Positions 52,536 through 61,704 of a DNA stretch of 64,000 bases are shown here, piece by piece. The notes under the pieces were generated by a model. That model was not told the DNA's origin and made no database searches. It saw only the letters and a program-made list of their open reading frames with translations. Each line of letters opens with the position of its first letter. Positions within the stretch are counted from its first letter, which is position 1. Position numbers and translations under genes: made by a program. Source of the DNA: Synechococcus sp. JA-2-3B'a(2-13) (GTDB lineage Bacteria; Cyanobacteriota; Cyanobacteriia; Thermostichales; Thermostichaceae). Location of the stretch: positions 2,238,501 through 2,302,500 of the forward strand of contig NC_007776.1 of the NCBI RefSeq assembly GCF_000013225.1, given 5' to 3'.

Positions 52536-52665
52536 AGCGGGGTTGAGTGCCAGGTTGCGCAGCTCTATTATGATTGGCTCTCGGTGGTTCAGAAAGGGAT
52601 CCCAGCAGGCGACACTCCCCCAGCGGAAGCGATAAGCTAGGAGAGTCAATTAGGTCTCTGAAGCT

Positions 52666-52851
52666 ATGGACGCCGCCGAAATTGCCGCCTTGAAAGAGCG
52701 CATCAAGCTAATCCGCGAACGCCGGCCAGCGGTAGCCAAGCTGTTGGAAAAGCCAGACTTGGGCAGCTTGCGCGTGGATGTCAACCAAGCGCTGGAGGAG
52801 ATCGACGAGTTGCTCCACGAGTTTGAGCAGACTTTTGGCCCGGAAAGCTAG
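52666..52851 (+). CDS. Small conserved-looking helical protein, unknown
   Basis: 61 aa from the ATG at 52666. Charged, heptad-like helices (AEIAALKERIKLIRERRPAV then VDVNQALEEIDELLHEFEQT), so a coiled coil is likely. No signal, no Cys. It is complete and ends 4 bp before the convergent peroxiredoxin stop. No family recognised. Confidence 0.6.
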   Translation: MDAAEIAALKERIKLIRERRPAVAKLLEKPDLGSLRVDVNQALEEIDELLHEFEQTFGPES

Positions 52852-52855
52852 AGGG

Positions 52856-53401
52856 CTAGTTCCTGATAAGCTGCTGCAACTGGGCCAGAACCTCAGCGCT
52901 GTGGCGGCTGGGGTTCACGATTGGGTCGATTTCTCGCAAAATCCCCTCCGGGTCGATCAAGAACGTATTGCGCAGGGCAACATCGCCCATCCAGGATCCG
53001 TAGGCTCGACTGACCGTGCCGTCGGGATCCGACAGCAAAGGAAACTGTAGCCCCTCTGCCGAGCAAAAGCGCCTGTGAGAGTCCACCGAGTCAGCGCTCA
53101 CGCCCACAACCTGTGCCCCCATGGCCCGGAACTTGGGCAAATCTTGCTGAAAGCGGCGGGCCTCAATCGTACAGCCGGAAGTGAAGTCGCGGGGGTAAAA
53201 ATACAACACCACCCACTCCCCCCGAAAATCCGCCAGCCGCCGTATTTGCCCGGATTGATCCGGCAATGCGAACTCCGGTGCCGGAGAACCTATTGGCGGG
53301 AGAGGAGTAGTTCCCCACTGGGCCCAGGCAGGCTGAGTCATCCCAAAGCCCACAAGCAGGCCCACAACCAATCCCATGAAAACCCTGCCCAATTCCCTCA
53401 C
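52856..53401 (-). CDS. Secreted or lumenal peroxiredoxin (PrxQ/BCP type)
   Basis: 181 aa. A hydrophobic signal peptide (MGLVVGLLVGFGMTQPAWAQ) precedes the thioredoxin fold. The fold has FALPDQSGQIRRLADFRGEW, FYPRDFTSGCTIEARRFQQD and VVGVSADSVDSHRRFCSAEG. The peroxidatic Cys is in TSGC. The usual PrxQ resolving Cys, five residues after it, is Arg here, so it may work as a one-Cys enzyme or use the later Cys in RRFCSAE. The export signal suggests a periplasmic or thylakoid-lumen site. Confidence 0.9.
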   Translation of the reverse strand: MRELGRVFMGLVVGLLVGFGMTQPAWAQWGTTPLPPIGSPAPEFALPDQSGQIRRLADFRGEWVVLYFYPRDFTSGCTIEARRFQQDLPKFRAMGAQVVGVSADSVDSHRRFCSAEGLQFPLLSDPDGTVSRAYGSWMGDVALRNTFLIDPEGILREIDPIVNPSRHSAEVLAQLQQLIRN

Positions 53402-53556
53402 TGCCCCTCCGAGACCTCTCTAGAACCCATCTCTAGTTTACATAACTTTATATGAGTCCAGGAACTCGCCTCACTGCGCAGAAGCAAGCCAGCGGGGTGG
53501 GAAGCATCTCCACTCTGCCAGCTCAATGTTGCCGCTTTGCCAATTCCTTTGCCAAT

Positions 53557-54093
53557 TCAAGGTAACCACTTGCAGAGCAAAAGCTGCGGAGGGATCCCCA
53601 ACCATCGCCAGAGTTGAGAGGTGCGTTCGATGGGGGTATAGCGCAGTTGAGCGTACAGTTGCCGCGCGGGGAGATTGTCTTCCAACACGTGCAGATGCAA
53701 ACAGCGGTAGCCCCACCCTTTCGCCACCCCTTCAGCACTGAGCAAAAGCAGACGAGCAATTCCTCGCCGCCGCCAGCCGGGCAGCACCGCCAAGTTGGAG
53801 AGGTAGGGATACTTCCCGTAGGCTGTGACCCGCAAAGAGATCTCGGCAGTGCCCACCACTTCGGATCCCACCGCAGCTGCCAGACAGCAGTAGTGGGGAT
53901 CCCTTGCGGCCAGCCTGAGGCGCAACTCTTCGCGAATGCCCAGCTTGCGAATTGGGTAGATCCAGCGTTGCAGGCCTGAGGGGGGATGAAAAACCTGGGC
54001 TAGAACTTCGGCCAAGGGATCCAGATCATTCGATGTAGCTGGGTAAACTACGGGGGAAGGCAACACAGGTTGAGATAGGGCAACCGCAAGCAT
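53557..54093 (-). CDS. GNAT-family N-acetyltransferase
   Basis: 178 aa from the ATG at 54093 (MLAVALSQPVLPSPVVYPAT). The acetyl-CoA site is visible: LSNLAVLPGWRRRGIARLLL, then LHLHVLEDNLPARQLYAQLR, matching GNAT motifs A and B. An AAGGAG lies unusually close to this ATG, so the exact start is uncertain; the frame is open to 54225. Substrate unknown. Confidence 0.82.
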   Translation of the reverse strand: MLAVALSQPVLPSPVVYPATSNDLDPLAEVLAQVFHPPSGLQRWIYPIRKLGIREELRLRLAARDPHYCCLAAAVGSEVVGTAEISLRVTAYGKYPYLSNLAVLPGWRRRGIARLLLLSAEGVAKGWGYRCLHLHVLEDNLPARQLYAQLRYTPIERTSQLWRWLGIPPQLLLCKWLP

Positions 54094-54323
54094 TCTCCTT
54101 ATTTTCCCAAACAACTTGCAAACAACAAAACAATAAGTGGTGACCCCCACGGGGAGCCACCACTGAACCGGTAGAACTTGGCCACAGGGAGGAAAACCAC
54201 CCCTGCCGACGCGGACTAACCGCATCCAAGACTTAACTAAGACTTATTCAGTTGTCTTAACTTGTTTCCAATTTCTAGGCCAGCGCCAGTGGCCGCTCCG
54301 ACACCAGAATCCGACTCTGAGGT

Positions 54324-54482
54324 TTACGATGAGATCTCCAGATCGCTAAAACGGCAGGCTGAGCCGTTGATGCGATAGATATCATCCGTGATGGGCTGGT
54401 AACCCACTTCCACCAGATCGGACTTGGCAGGAGCAAATATGCGGATAATTGCTCTAGCAATCTTTGAGAGAAAGGTAAACAT
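54324..54482 (-). CDS. Small peptide of unknown function with a strong ribosome site
   Basis: A 52-aa frame, ATG at 54482, TAA at 54324-54326. A perfect AGGAGG stands 5 bp before the ATG, stronger than at most genes here. The N-terminal half is an amphipathic cationic helix (MFTFLSKIARAIIRIFAPAK). The C-terminal half is acidic and polar (ITDDIYRINGSACRFSDLEI) with a single Cys. No family recognised and no partner enzyme adjacent. Candidates are a membrane-active or regulatory small protein; a leader-type peptide cannot be excluded. Confidence 0.55.
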   Translation of the reverse strand: MFTFLSKIARAIIRIFAPAKSDLVEVGYQPITDDIYRINGSACRFSDLEISS

Positions 54483-54493
54483 AGCAACCTCCT
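54477..54493 (-). promoter_or_regulatory. Shine-Dalgarno AGGAGG before small peptide gene
   Basis: On the minus strand the sequence CAGGAGGTTGCTATG gives a full anti-16S match with ideal spacing. It is the main argument that the 52-codon frame is translated. Confidence 0.6.
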
Positions 54494-55307
54494 GAAAGTG
54501 AGAGTGAAACTATGAACTGAGAGAACCTCGAATTGCTAAAGCCCGCAGTCCTTGTCCCACTGAGCGCTGGTTCCGACTCGCAGAGCTTGCAGGTTGAGAG
54601 CACCTGAACCTGATCACCGATTTTCCCACCCTGACTCGCTCATGAATGGAGACTCAAAATAGCCGGCTGAGCTTGTTGATCTGGCAAAACCACTTTTATT
54701 TGAGAATTATTTGAGGAACACCTAGAGCGCTCTCTCACTTTCCCAGTGGCTTGTGCAGCAAGCCCAACTGCTATCTGCTTAACTCCCTTGTTCTGCTTTG
54801 AGGAAAACCTGTCGTAGGTACCAGGTGCTCTGCTGAGCGAGACAACCACTTCTCAGGAGAGTCTGCCGAAGCAACGGATCGGAAGCTTGGATCAAAGCGT
54901 TGACCGACAGAGAATTTTGGACTTGAATTTTGGATTTGATTCAATCGAGAAGCGGTGCCTCGCGTTTGGGATGGGGATGAGATATTATCCTCCTCGCCTG
55001 AATCACCACATCCATAATCTAACCTATAGCCGATCTCTCCACCAAGGGCGGCAACCATTCTTAACAGGCTGGATCATTCCTTTAACTTGGTCTTTTCATC
55101 TCTTTTTGGTTCAGGTCAATGAGGGATCCCAGCATTCTGGATTCGGATTCCTCAGCCTCTTTCCGTCACAGGACACCTGATTTTTTGGGGAAACAAGCTG
55201 GCTCGGCGCGAGCCTTGAGCTAAACAGAAATAAACGCAAAAAAACAACGACCAACCCCTGCTTCGGGCTTAATCGCCGGAAGGAACTCATTCCCTATCCT
55301 AGAAAAC
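54483..55307. other. 825-bp region without a recognised gene
   Basis: Between the small peptide gene and cobI. Two open frames of 69-97 codons lack family features and ribosome sites. A GGCTCG/CGAGCC hairpin (55200-55214, GCG loop) stands before the cobI end; it is not followed by a T-run, so it is not a classical terminator. Poor in GGATCC apart from one near 55127. Confidence 0.4.
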
Positions 55308-56063
55308 TCATTCCAGCTGTAGCTCGTTTTCCAGGTTAAGAGAATCTTGATTTCGGGGCCGAGAACGCAGGATCAGCAGGGAAAAGTAGGGGGGCCGGTA
55401 GTCGGCCAGTCCTTCCAGGGTGGGGAAGAGGGTTTGCTGAGGCCAGCCGGCCCAGACCACCAAGCTGGCCTGTTGCAGCCAACCTCTTTCGGCCAGCCAC
55501 TGCCAAACCTGAGGGTAGACAGAGGCCACTTTCATGAGGACGACTACCTCAGCCCAGGCACAAGCCTGCTCCAGTTCCGAGAGGGCAAACAGAGCCGGTA
55601 AAATCGCCAATTTCTCGGAGCCGAGCACCAAGGGGGATCCCAGGGCAGCAGCAGCGGCTAAGGGAGAGCACACCCCCGGTATGGCCTGGATGGGCAAGGC
55701 GGGGATCCGCTGCCGCAGGGCTTGGGCCACGTAGGCAAAGGTGCTGTAGAGGCCCACGTCTCCCTCACAGATGAAGGCGACATCTTCTCCCCTTTCTAGG
55801 AGTGGGGCCAGTTGCTGGGCAGCCGCTTGCCAGGCAGCTTGCAGGACTTCCGACCGGGTGACAAAGGGCAGGCGAAGCGGCAAGAGGGTTTGTTCCGGTC
55901 GCAGCCAAGGGCGCACAATCTGATAGGCCAGGCCCGGCTGGCCGGCGGCATTTTGGGGACAGGCCACCCAGTTGACCGTGCTGAGGATGCGGGCTGCTTT
56001 GACCGTGATCCAGTCGGGATCCCCTGCTCCAGCACTGATCCCCCAAAAGGTTCCCAGACCCAT
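55308..56063 (-). CDS. cobI: Precorrin-2 C20-methyltransferase
   Basis: SAM-dependent methylation at C20 in the corrin pathway (CobI, also called CbiL). 251 aa. The TP-methylase N-terminus is TFWGISAGAGDPDWITVKAA. FICEGDVGLYSTFAYVAQAL, with IQAIPGVCSPLAAAAALGSP after it, is the C20 signature region. Ends NLENELQLE. Its upstream neighbour on the same strand, 12 bp away, is a STAS protein. With cobQ at 37 kb it shows that this organism makes a corrinoid. Confidence 0.92.
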   Translation of the reverse strand: MGLGTFWGISAGAGDPDWITVKAARILSTVNWVACPQNAAGQPGLAYQIVRPWLRPEQTLLPLRLPFVTRSEVLQAAWQAAAQQLAPLLERGEDVAFICEGDVGLYSTFAYVAQALRQRIPALPIQAIPGVCSPLAAAAALGSPLVLGSEKLAILPALFALSELEQACAWAEVVVLMKVASVYPQVWQWLAERGWLQQASLVVWAGWPQQTLFPTLEGLADYRPPYFSLLILRSRPRNQDSLNLENELQLE

Positions 56064-56075
56064 ACTTATTACGTA

Positions 56076-56486
56076 TCAGGCGGTCTCTGTACTGCCCGTA
56101 CTTCCTTCCTTCAGGCGATCCAAGGCTTCCTGCAAGGAGTTGCGCAAAGATAGGAACTTCTCCAGGCGCACCAGTTTCACCGTTTGGGTAATGCGGGGGT
56201 TGCTCACCACCTGAAAGATACCTGCGCGGCCCTGCACCAGCTTGGCCAATTGCACCAGGGCGCCGACGCCAGAGCTGTCGATGAAGTCGATCCCTGTCAA
56301 ATCCAGGATCAGGTTAGGGGATCCCTCTTCCAGGTATTTGGTGACCACCTTAACAAAGACCGGCTCGGAAAAGGCATCCAGAAGGCCAGTCAGGTGAAAG
56401 ACCTGGCAGTTTTCCAGCGCCTCGCGGCTGCCGCGCAAGCTGACCGTCAGAGATAGGGGTTCCGGAATGGCTCTTCTCCTTTCAAC
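56076..56486 (-). CDS. STAS-domain anti-sigma-factor antagonist-like protein
   Basis: 136 aa from the ATG at 56486 (MVERRRAIPEPLSLTVSLRG). The STAS core is LILDLTGIDFIDSSGVGALV, with the Ser pair that is phosphorylated in SpoIIAA-like proteins. It probably takes part in a partner-switching circuit with a kinase of the RsbW type located elsewhere. The frame is open to 56534 but that part is not STAS-like. It is 12 bp upstream of cobI. Confidence 0.87.
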   Translation of the reverse strand, partial: VERRRAIPEPLSLTVSLRGSREALENCQVFHLTGLLDAFSEPVFVKVVTKYLEEGSPNLILDLTGIDFIDSSGVGALVQLAKLVQGRAGIFQVVSNPRITQTVKLVRLEKFLSLRNSLQEALDRLKEGSTGSTETA

Positions 56487-56758
56487 CATCTCGACAGAAG
56501 GGAACACCTGAGAGAGGCCCCAGGGTGGGTTCAATCTCGGGTGTGGAGATAGCTTAGCATCCCCGTTCTCCGCGGGAGACGGTATTTTTCCGCGGGGTCT
56601 TCGGGGGAATTACGCCTGGGAGCAGGGATCTCTTCTTTCTGTTCCCTCGTGGCAAGCCAGGAGTCCTTGGGTAGGATGGGGGCAACTGTGCCGGCAAGGT
56701 CGGCCCGCAGTGCACGAATGGCTTTTGGGAGCCTGTCAGGTTTTTAAGGGGTAGGCGG

Positions 56759-59700
56759 TTGGGAGAGGATCACCGAGATCCAAAGATGCAGCAGCAACGA
56801 TTCAACCTTTCCCCCATCACTCTAGCTGGGGTGGGTTTGGGCTTGACGGCTGCCGCCTTTGGTGCCGCCTGGGGAACAGGGATCTACCTTCAAGATCACG
56901 TGCTGCCGCAGGTGGAAGCAACCCTCTCGCAAGCGATGCGCCGGCGCGTGGAATTGGGGGAGGTGAGGTTTCTGGCCCCCTGGCAGGTGAGCTTGGGAGA
57001 AAGCCGCGTTGAACATCTGGCCAGTATCGGCTCCATCGACCTCAGCCCTGATTTCTGGACTTGGCTGCAGACGGGTCAGTGGGTGCTGAATGTTACCCTA
57101 AACCAGCCGCAACTGCTGCTGATGGAAACGCTGGATCGCGGCTGGGCGGATGTGCAGTTTCAACTGCCCGAAGGGGAGGGATCCCTGCCCTTGCATGGGC
57201 TGAACATCCGTTTGCGCCAGGGATCCCTGACGGCCATCCCTTTGGTGGGGGAGCGACGCCAGTTTGATCGGCTGCAGGGCCAGGTGCAGGTGTGGCTGAC
57301 TCACAATGCCCCGCCAGGAGAGGAGGATCTTTTCGGGGGGCGGGCCAGTTTCCAGGCGACGGCACGGTTGCTCCCTCGGGAGGGGGAGGGGGGGTACCCC
57401 CTGCAGCTCAGGGGGGTGGCGGATTTTGCCCAGGCTTCCGGTTCGGTGACGCTTTCTGCAGCTCGTCTGCCTTTGGATCTCTTGCCCAGTGTGGTGCCGG
57501 CGGCCCCTTTTGCGGAGGTGCAGGGGGAAACTGGCTTGGATCTCCAGGTGCTCTGGCGGCGGGATCAACCGCTGGAGTTGACGGGGCAGGCCCAGGTTCA
57601 ACAGGCTCGGCTGGATCTGGAGAGGTTGCCCCATCCTTTTGAAGAGGTGAAGGGCTCCGTTCGCTTTACCTTGCAGGGGTTGGAGCTGGAGGGGGTGAGC
57701 GGTCGCTTTGGTCAGCTTTCCTTTGCCGAGCTAAAAGGCCCGGTGGTCTGGGAGCAAGGACAGGGGTTTGGTTTGCAGGCGGAAGTAGCGCCGGCCCGCC
57801 TGCAGCAGATCCAAGAGACGTTTGCCTTTGGCCTGCCGGTGGCGGTGGAGGGGGTGGTAGGGGGATCCGTAGCGGTCACCGGAGCCTTGGATCAGCCGCA
57901 GATCCGGGGACAGTTGCGGGGGCTTTCGCCGGGGCAGGTGGATCGCCTGCCGGTGTCGGAGTATGCCTTTGGCTTCCGCTTTGCGGATCAAACCTTGGCC
58001 TTGGAAGCAATTGACCTCAAGACTGCAGGGGGTCGCATCCAAGGCTCCGGCCAGCTGCAATGGGCTGCCGGCTTGGCAGGCCAGTTCGATCTTCAAGTCA
58101 GCGGAGCCGACGTGGAGCAGGTGCTGGCCCTTTACGGCCTCAACCTGCCCCGCCGGGGCGCTCTTCCTTGGGTGGGGCCGGTTTCCGCTCAAGTGCAGGT
58201 GGCGCTGACGGGATCCCAACCGCGGGCGGAGGCCACCTGGGCAACCCAAGGGGGAGAGATCGCCGGAAGAGGGCAGCTCCAGCTCTTGCCAGAGGCTGAC
58301 GGTTGGGTGGTGGAGGTGCCTCAGGCAGTCTTGGCTGTAGAAGGAGGGCAGGCGCAGGTGGCGGGGCGGTGGGCAGGAGGGCAAGTGCAAGCCCAGGTGA
58401 GCCCCCAGAATGTGCCGCTGGCTTTCTTTAACCCCCAATGGACGGGATCCCTCTCTGGCGAGCTGACGGCGCAGCTGGACAGGGCGGCGGCAGCAGAAGT
58501 GGGCTTCCTGGGGGCGTTGCGGGCGCAAGGGTCGCTGGCTTTGTTGCAGCCTTTGGGAGCGAGGGGACGGCAGTGGGTTGAGGGCATCCGCGGCCAGGTG
58601 ACTTGGGAGGGATCCGGACTGCATATCCAGGAGGCGGAGGTGTTGGCAGGTGGCACTCGCCTGGCCAGGGTCGAAGGGCAGATCCCCTTGGATCCCCAGA
58701 CGCTGCAGGTGGGATCCCTGGATCTGAGCTTTACCACCGATGGGATTGCGCTGGCAGAAGTACCCGGCCTGCCGCCGCTGGTGAAAGGAGTGCTGCAGGG
58801 ATCCGGCCAGATCCGCGGACCTCTGGACACCTTGCAGGTGACTGGCAAGGCGCAGTTGCGGGGCTTGCAGGTGGGAGATGTGGCCTTTGAAGACTTGGCC
58901 GGGCCCTTTCAGGGGTCTGTTCAGGGGACGGAAGTGGATCTGCGGGGGAAGCGGGATCGACTGGCGCTGCAGTTGGATCCCCAGTTTCAGCCTTTGCAGT
59001 TTCAGGTGCAGCGGGGCGAGGCGGAAATTCGCGGCCAACGCCGGCAAGAGGAGCTCCAGGTGGCAGTGAACCAGTTGCCTCTGGCTTTGCTGGGGGGGGT
59101 GGCTGCCGGGCCGTGGGCCAGTCTGCAGGGAACCCTCGAGGGGGAGGTGGCAGTTGACCTGGCAAGCGGCGCCGCCCAAGGACGGGCTGCGGTGGCGGAT
59201 CTGCAGTTGGGAGGGATCGAAGTACGGGGCTTTTCGGTGGATTTCGACTACCAGACTGCGGGCGACTCCGGCTCTCCCCGGCTGACCATTGCTCAAGCCC
59301 AACTGGATTTGTTTGAGAGCACCTACACCGCTAGCGGCACCCTGGAGCTGCCGGCGGATCCCCTCCAGGGCGGTTTGGAGTCTACTCCAGAGGTTTCCGT
59401 TCCTCAAATTAACCTAGAGATCAGCACCCGCCAGGGCCGCCTGGAAGACATCGTCTCTGCCTTTAAGTGGCGGCAGTGGCAAGACATCACCACTCGCGGC
59501 TTCCGGCGGCCCCCCTTGGGCCCTGCCTCGGCGTTAAAGACCGACCCGGTTGGTTTGCCCAACCATCCTCTCCTGGAGCAGCTGGAGTACTATGCCCAGA
59601 TCTTGGCCGTCCACCTGGAGACCTTGGCCAGCCGCATGGATCCGCTGTTCGCGTCAGCGGTGCGGAGCACTTTCCCGCCGCCCACAAGTCTGCGAGGGGA

Positions 59701-61624
59701 ATTCCAAGCCAGCGTTAGCCTGGTCGGCAGCCTCAACCGGCCTAGCGTCAGCTTTTACCTTGAGGGCCAGAATTGGCAGGCAGAGGAGTTTGGCATCGAA
59801 AGCCTTACTGCCAGGGGCAGCCTGGCTGGAGATGCAGTGGTGTTGGAGCCGCTGCGGTTGCGCAGTGGCGAACGTCAAGCCCTTTTTGTGGGCAAGCTGG
59901 GCCTAGAGGAACAGTCGGGATCCTTGCAAATCCAAGGATTGCCTCTGGCTTTGCTGGACCGCTTCCTGCCAGAGGAGCTGGAGCTGCAGGGGGATCTCAA
60001 CCTGGACGTGGAGCTGGCCGGCAACCTGCGGGATCCCCATGCCCGCGGATCCCTGACAGTGGTCAACGCCCAGATCAACCAGGTGCCGCTGCGGGAGGTG
60101 GGAGGACAATTTGACTACCAGCGGGGGCAGCTGCGCCTGGACGGTGCCCTGCTGGCCAATGGTGACGAACCCATTCGCCTCTTTGGCCTAGTGCCCTACA
60201 CCCTGCCCTTTGCCGAGGTGCGGGCCGAATCCGACCAGATCGACCTCACCCTGCAAGCCAAGCATGGCGGTCTGCGCCTGATCAACCTCTTCACCGACCA
60301 GGTGCGCTGGGAAGGCGGCCAAAGCCAACTGGAGCTGGCCATCCGCGGCACCTTGCGAGAGCCCAGCCTGCAGGGGAACTTGAGCGTCAACTCGGGGATC
60401 CTCAAGCTGGCAGCCCTGCCGGAGCCCATTACCGACCTCACAGGCCAGATCGCCTTTAACCTCAATCAGCTGCAAGTCCAGGAGCTGCGGGGACAGTTGG
60501 GGGGTGGATCCCTTTTGGCTGAAGGCTTTTTGCCCGTCAACTCTCGCGGTGCCCTGCAGATGGACGAAACCTCGCCACCCTTAACTCTGCAACTCCAAGG
60601 GATCCAGCTCAACCTGCCCAACCTCTACACTGGCCATCTGGACGGCGAGGTGGCTGTCAGAGGGCTGCTTCTGCAACCTTTGCTCGAGGGGCGGCTGGAG
60701 GTTTCTCAAGGGATCGTGGATGTCAGCCCCCGCCGGGCAGAACCTGAGGCCGCAACAGCTGCCGCCGGCTCGACTTCGCCGGATCCCTTCTGGCAGCCGC
60801 GGCTCAACGGACTGGAGCTGGTCTTGGGGCCAGGGATCCGCGTGCAGCGTCCCAATCTGTTTGAATTCAATGCTGCCGGCACCTTGCGCCTGTTTGGCAC
60901 TCCCCAGGATCTGCGCCCAGCGGGCACCATTGCCCTAGAGCGAGGCCGCGTCAACCTGCCCCTTGCCAACTTTCGCCTGGATCGCTCCCGCTCCAATACC
61001 GCCACTTTTGACCTAGACAACCCCTTCGATCCCTTCCTGAACCTGCGCTTGATGACCCAGGCCATCGAGGTCTATCGCTTTCCCCAAGAGCTCTCCCCCT
61101 TTGACACCAACCGCAACCTGCCGGGATCCCAGCAGAGCATCGAGATTTTCGCCACGGTCAACGGGCGGGCCAGCCAGCTGGCTGAGGCGGATCCCCGCAA
61201 CGGGGTTCTGGCCCTTTCCAGCAGCCCCAGCCGCTCCCCCGAAGAGATCGTCGCCCTCCTGGGAGGCACAGCTCTGGCCCGCCTCAACCCCGAAGCGGGA
61301 GTGGCCGGCCTGGCCGGAACTGCCTTGCTCAACGATGTGCTGGACACGCTGCGGGACACCCTGGGCCTAGACGAGGTGCGCATTAGCCCCGTCCCCCAGG
61401 TCGATACCCGCGCTGCCAACCGCTCCTCGATAGGGCTAGCGCTGGAGGTGGCCCGCGATCTGGGGCCAGCCACTTCCATCTCGGTGCAGCGCAACCTAAC
61501 GGATCCCTTTCAGCCCACCCGCTACAGCGCCCGCTACCGCCTCAACAAGCAAACCCTCACCCGCGCCAGCACCGACCTCGAGGGCAACAATGTCATTTCC
61601 ATCGAGTTTGAGACCCGCTTCTAA
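56759..61624 (+). CDS. TamB/DUF490-domain translocation and assembly protein
   Basis: 1,621 aa. A single N-terminal membrane anchor (TLAGVGLGLTAAAFGAAWGT) is followed by about 1,200 residues of repetitive beta-strand sequence with AsmA-like character. The C-terminal TamB domain (about 1,200-1,621) contains GRASQLAEADPRNGVLALSS, EEIVALLGGTALARLNPEAG and LGLDEVRISP. It ends NVISIEFETRF with a terminal aromatic, as outer-membrane-associated proteins do. The family bridges inner and outer membrane and is linked to lipid transport and outer-membrane protein assembly. The start may be TTG at 56759 or ATG at 56786. Rich in GGATCC. Confidence 0.92.
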   Translation: MGEDHRDPKMQQQRFNLSPITLAGVGLGLTAAAFGAAWGTGIYLQDHVLPQVEATLSQAMRRRVELGEVRFLAPWQVSLGESRVEHLASIGSIDLSPDFWTWLQTGQWVLNVTLNQPQLLLMETLDRGWADVQFQLPEGEGSLPLHGLNIRLRQGSLTAIPLVGERRQFDRLQGQVQVWLTHNAPPGEEDLFGGRASFQATARLLPREGEGGYPLQLRGVADFAQASGSVTLSAARLPLDLLPSVVPAAPFAEVQGETGLDLQVLWRRDQPLELTGQAQVQQARLDLERLPHPFEEVKGSVRFTLQGLELEGVSGRFGQLSFAELKGPVVWEQGQGFGLQAEVAPARLQQIQETFAFGLPVAVEGVVGGSVAVTGALDQPQIRGQLRGLSPGQVDRLPVSEYAFGFRFADQTLALEAIDLKTAGGRIQGSGQLQWAAGLAGQFDLQVSGADVEQVLALYGLNLPRRGALPWVGPVSAQVQVALTGSQPRAEATWATQGGEIAGRGQLQLLPEADGWVVEVPQAVLAVEGGQAQVAGRWAGGQVQAQVSPQNVPLAFFNPQWTGSLSGELTAQLDRAAAAEVGFLGALRAQGSLALLQPLGARGRQWVEGIRGQVTWEGSGLHIQEAEVLAGGTRLARVEGQIPLDPQTLQVGSLDLSFTTDGIALAEVPGLPPLVKGVLQGSGQIRGPLDTLQVTGKAQLRGLQVGDVAFEDLAGPFQGSVQGTEVDLRGKRDRLALQLDPQFQPLQFQVQRGEAEIRGQRRQEELQVAVNQLPLALLGGVAAGPWASLQGTLEGEVAVDLASGAAQGRAAVADLQLGGIEVRGFSVDFDYQTAGDSGSPRLTIAQAQLDLFESTYTASGTLELPADPLQGGLESTPEVSVPQINLEISTRQGRLEDIVSAFKWRQWQDITTRGFRRPPLGPASALKTDPVGLPNHPLLEQLEYYAQILAVHLETLASRMDPLFASAVRSTFPPPTSLRGEFQASVSLVGSLNRPSVSFYLEGQNWQAEEFGIESLTARGSLAGDAVVLEPLRLRSGERQALFVGKLGLEEQSGSLQIQGLPLALLDRFLPEELELQGDLNLDVELAGNLRDPHARGSLTVVNAQINQVPLREVGGQFDYQRGQLRLDGALLANGDEPIRLFGLVPYTLPFAEVRAESDQIDLTLQAKHGGLRLINLFTDQVRWEGGQSQLELAIRGTLREPSLQGNLSVNSGILKLAALPEPITDLTGQIAFNLNQLQVQELRGQLGGGSLLAEGFLPVNSRGALQMDETSPPLTLQLQGIQLNLPNLYTGHLDGEVAVRGLLLQPLLEGRLEVSQGIVDVSPRRAEPEAATAAAGSTSPDPFWQPRLNGLELVLGPGIRVQRPNLFEFNAAGTLRLFGTPQDLRPAGTIALERGRVNLPLANFRLDRSRSNTATFDLDNPFDPFLNLRLMTQAIEVYRFPQELSPFDTNRNLPGSQQSIEIFATVNGRASQLAEADPRNGVLALSSSPSRSPEEIVALLGGTALARLNPEAGVAGLAGTALLNDVLDTLRDTLGLDEVRISPVPQVDTRAANRSSIGLALEVARDLGPATSISVQRNLTDPFQPTRYSARYRLNKQTLTRASTDLEGNNVISIEFETRF

Positions 61625-61704
61625 TGGGATCCGCTCCGGAGTTTGGCAGCAGGCTTTGGATGGCCAGGGATCCCTTGAAAAAAGATTTAGTGGAAAAAGC
61701 TGCC

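Noticed and set aside
54887-55180. 97-codon plus-strand frame between the small peptide gene and cobI
   Set aside because: Composition is erratic, no ribosome site, no family resemblance; a neighbouring minus-strand frame is equally long.
57731-59407. Long open frame (558 codons) on the minus strand inside the TamB-like gene
   Set aside because: It is antisense to a coherent TamB protein, rich in Leu/His/Pro/Gln as mirror frames of G+C-rich genes are, and has no recognisable domain.
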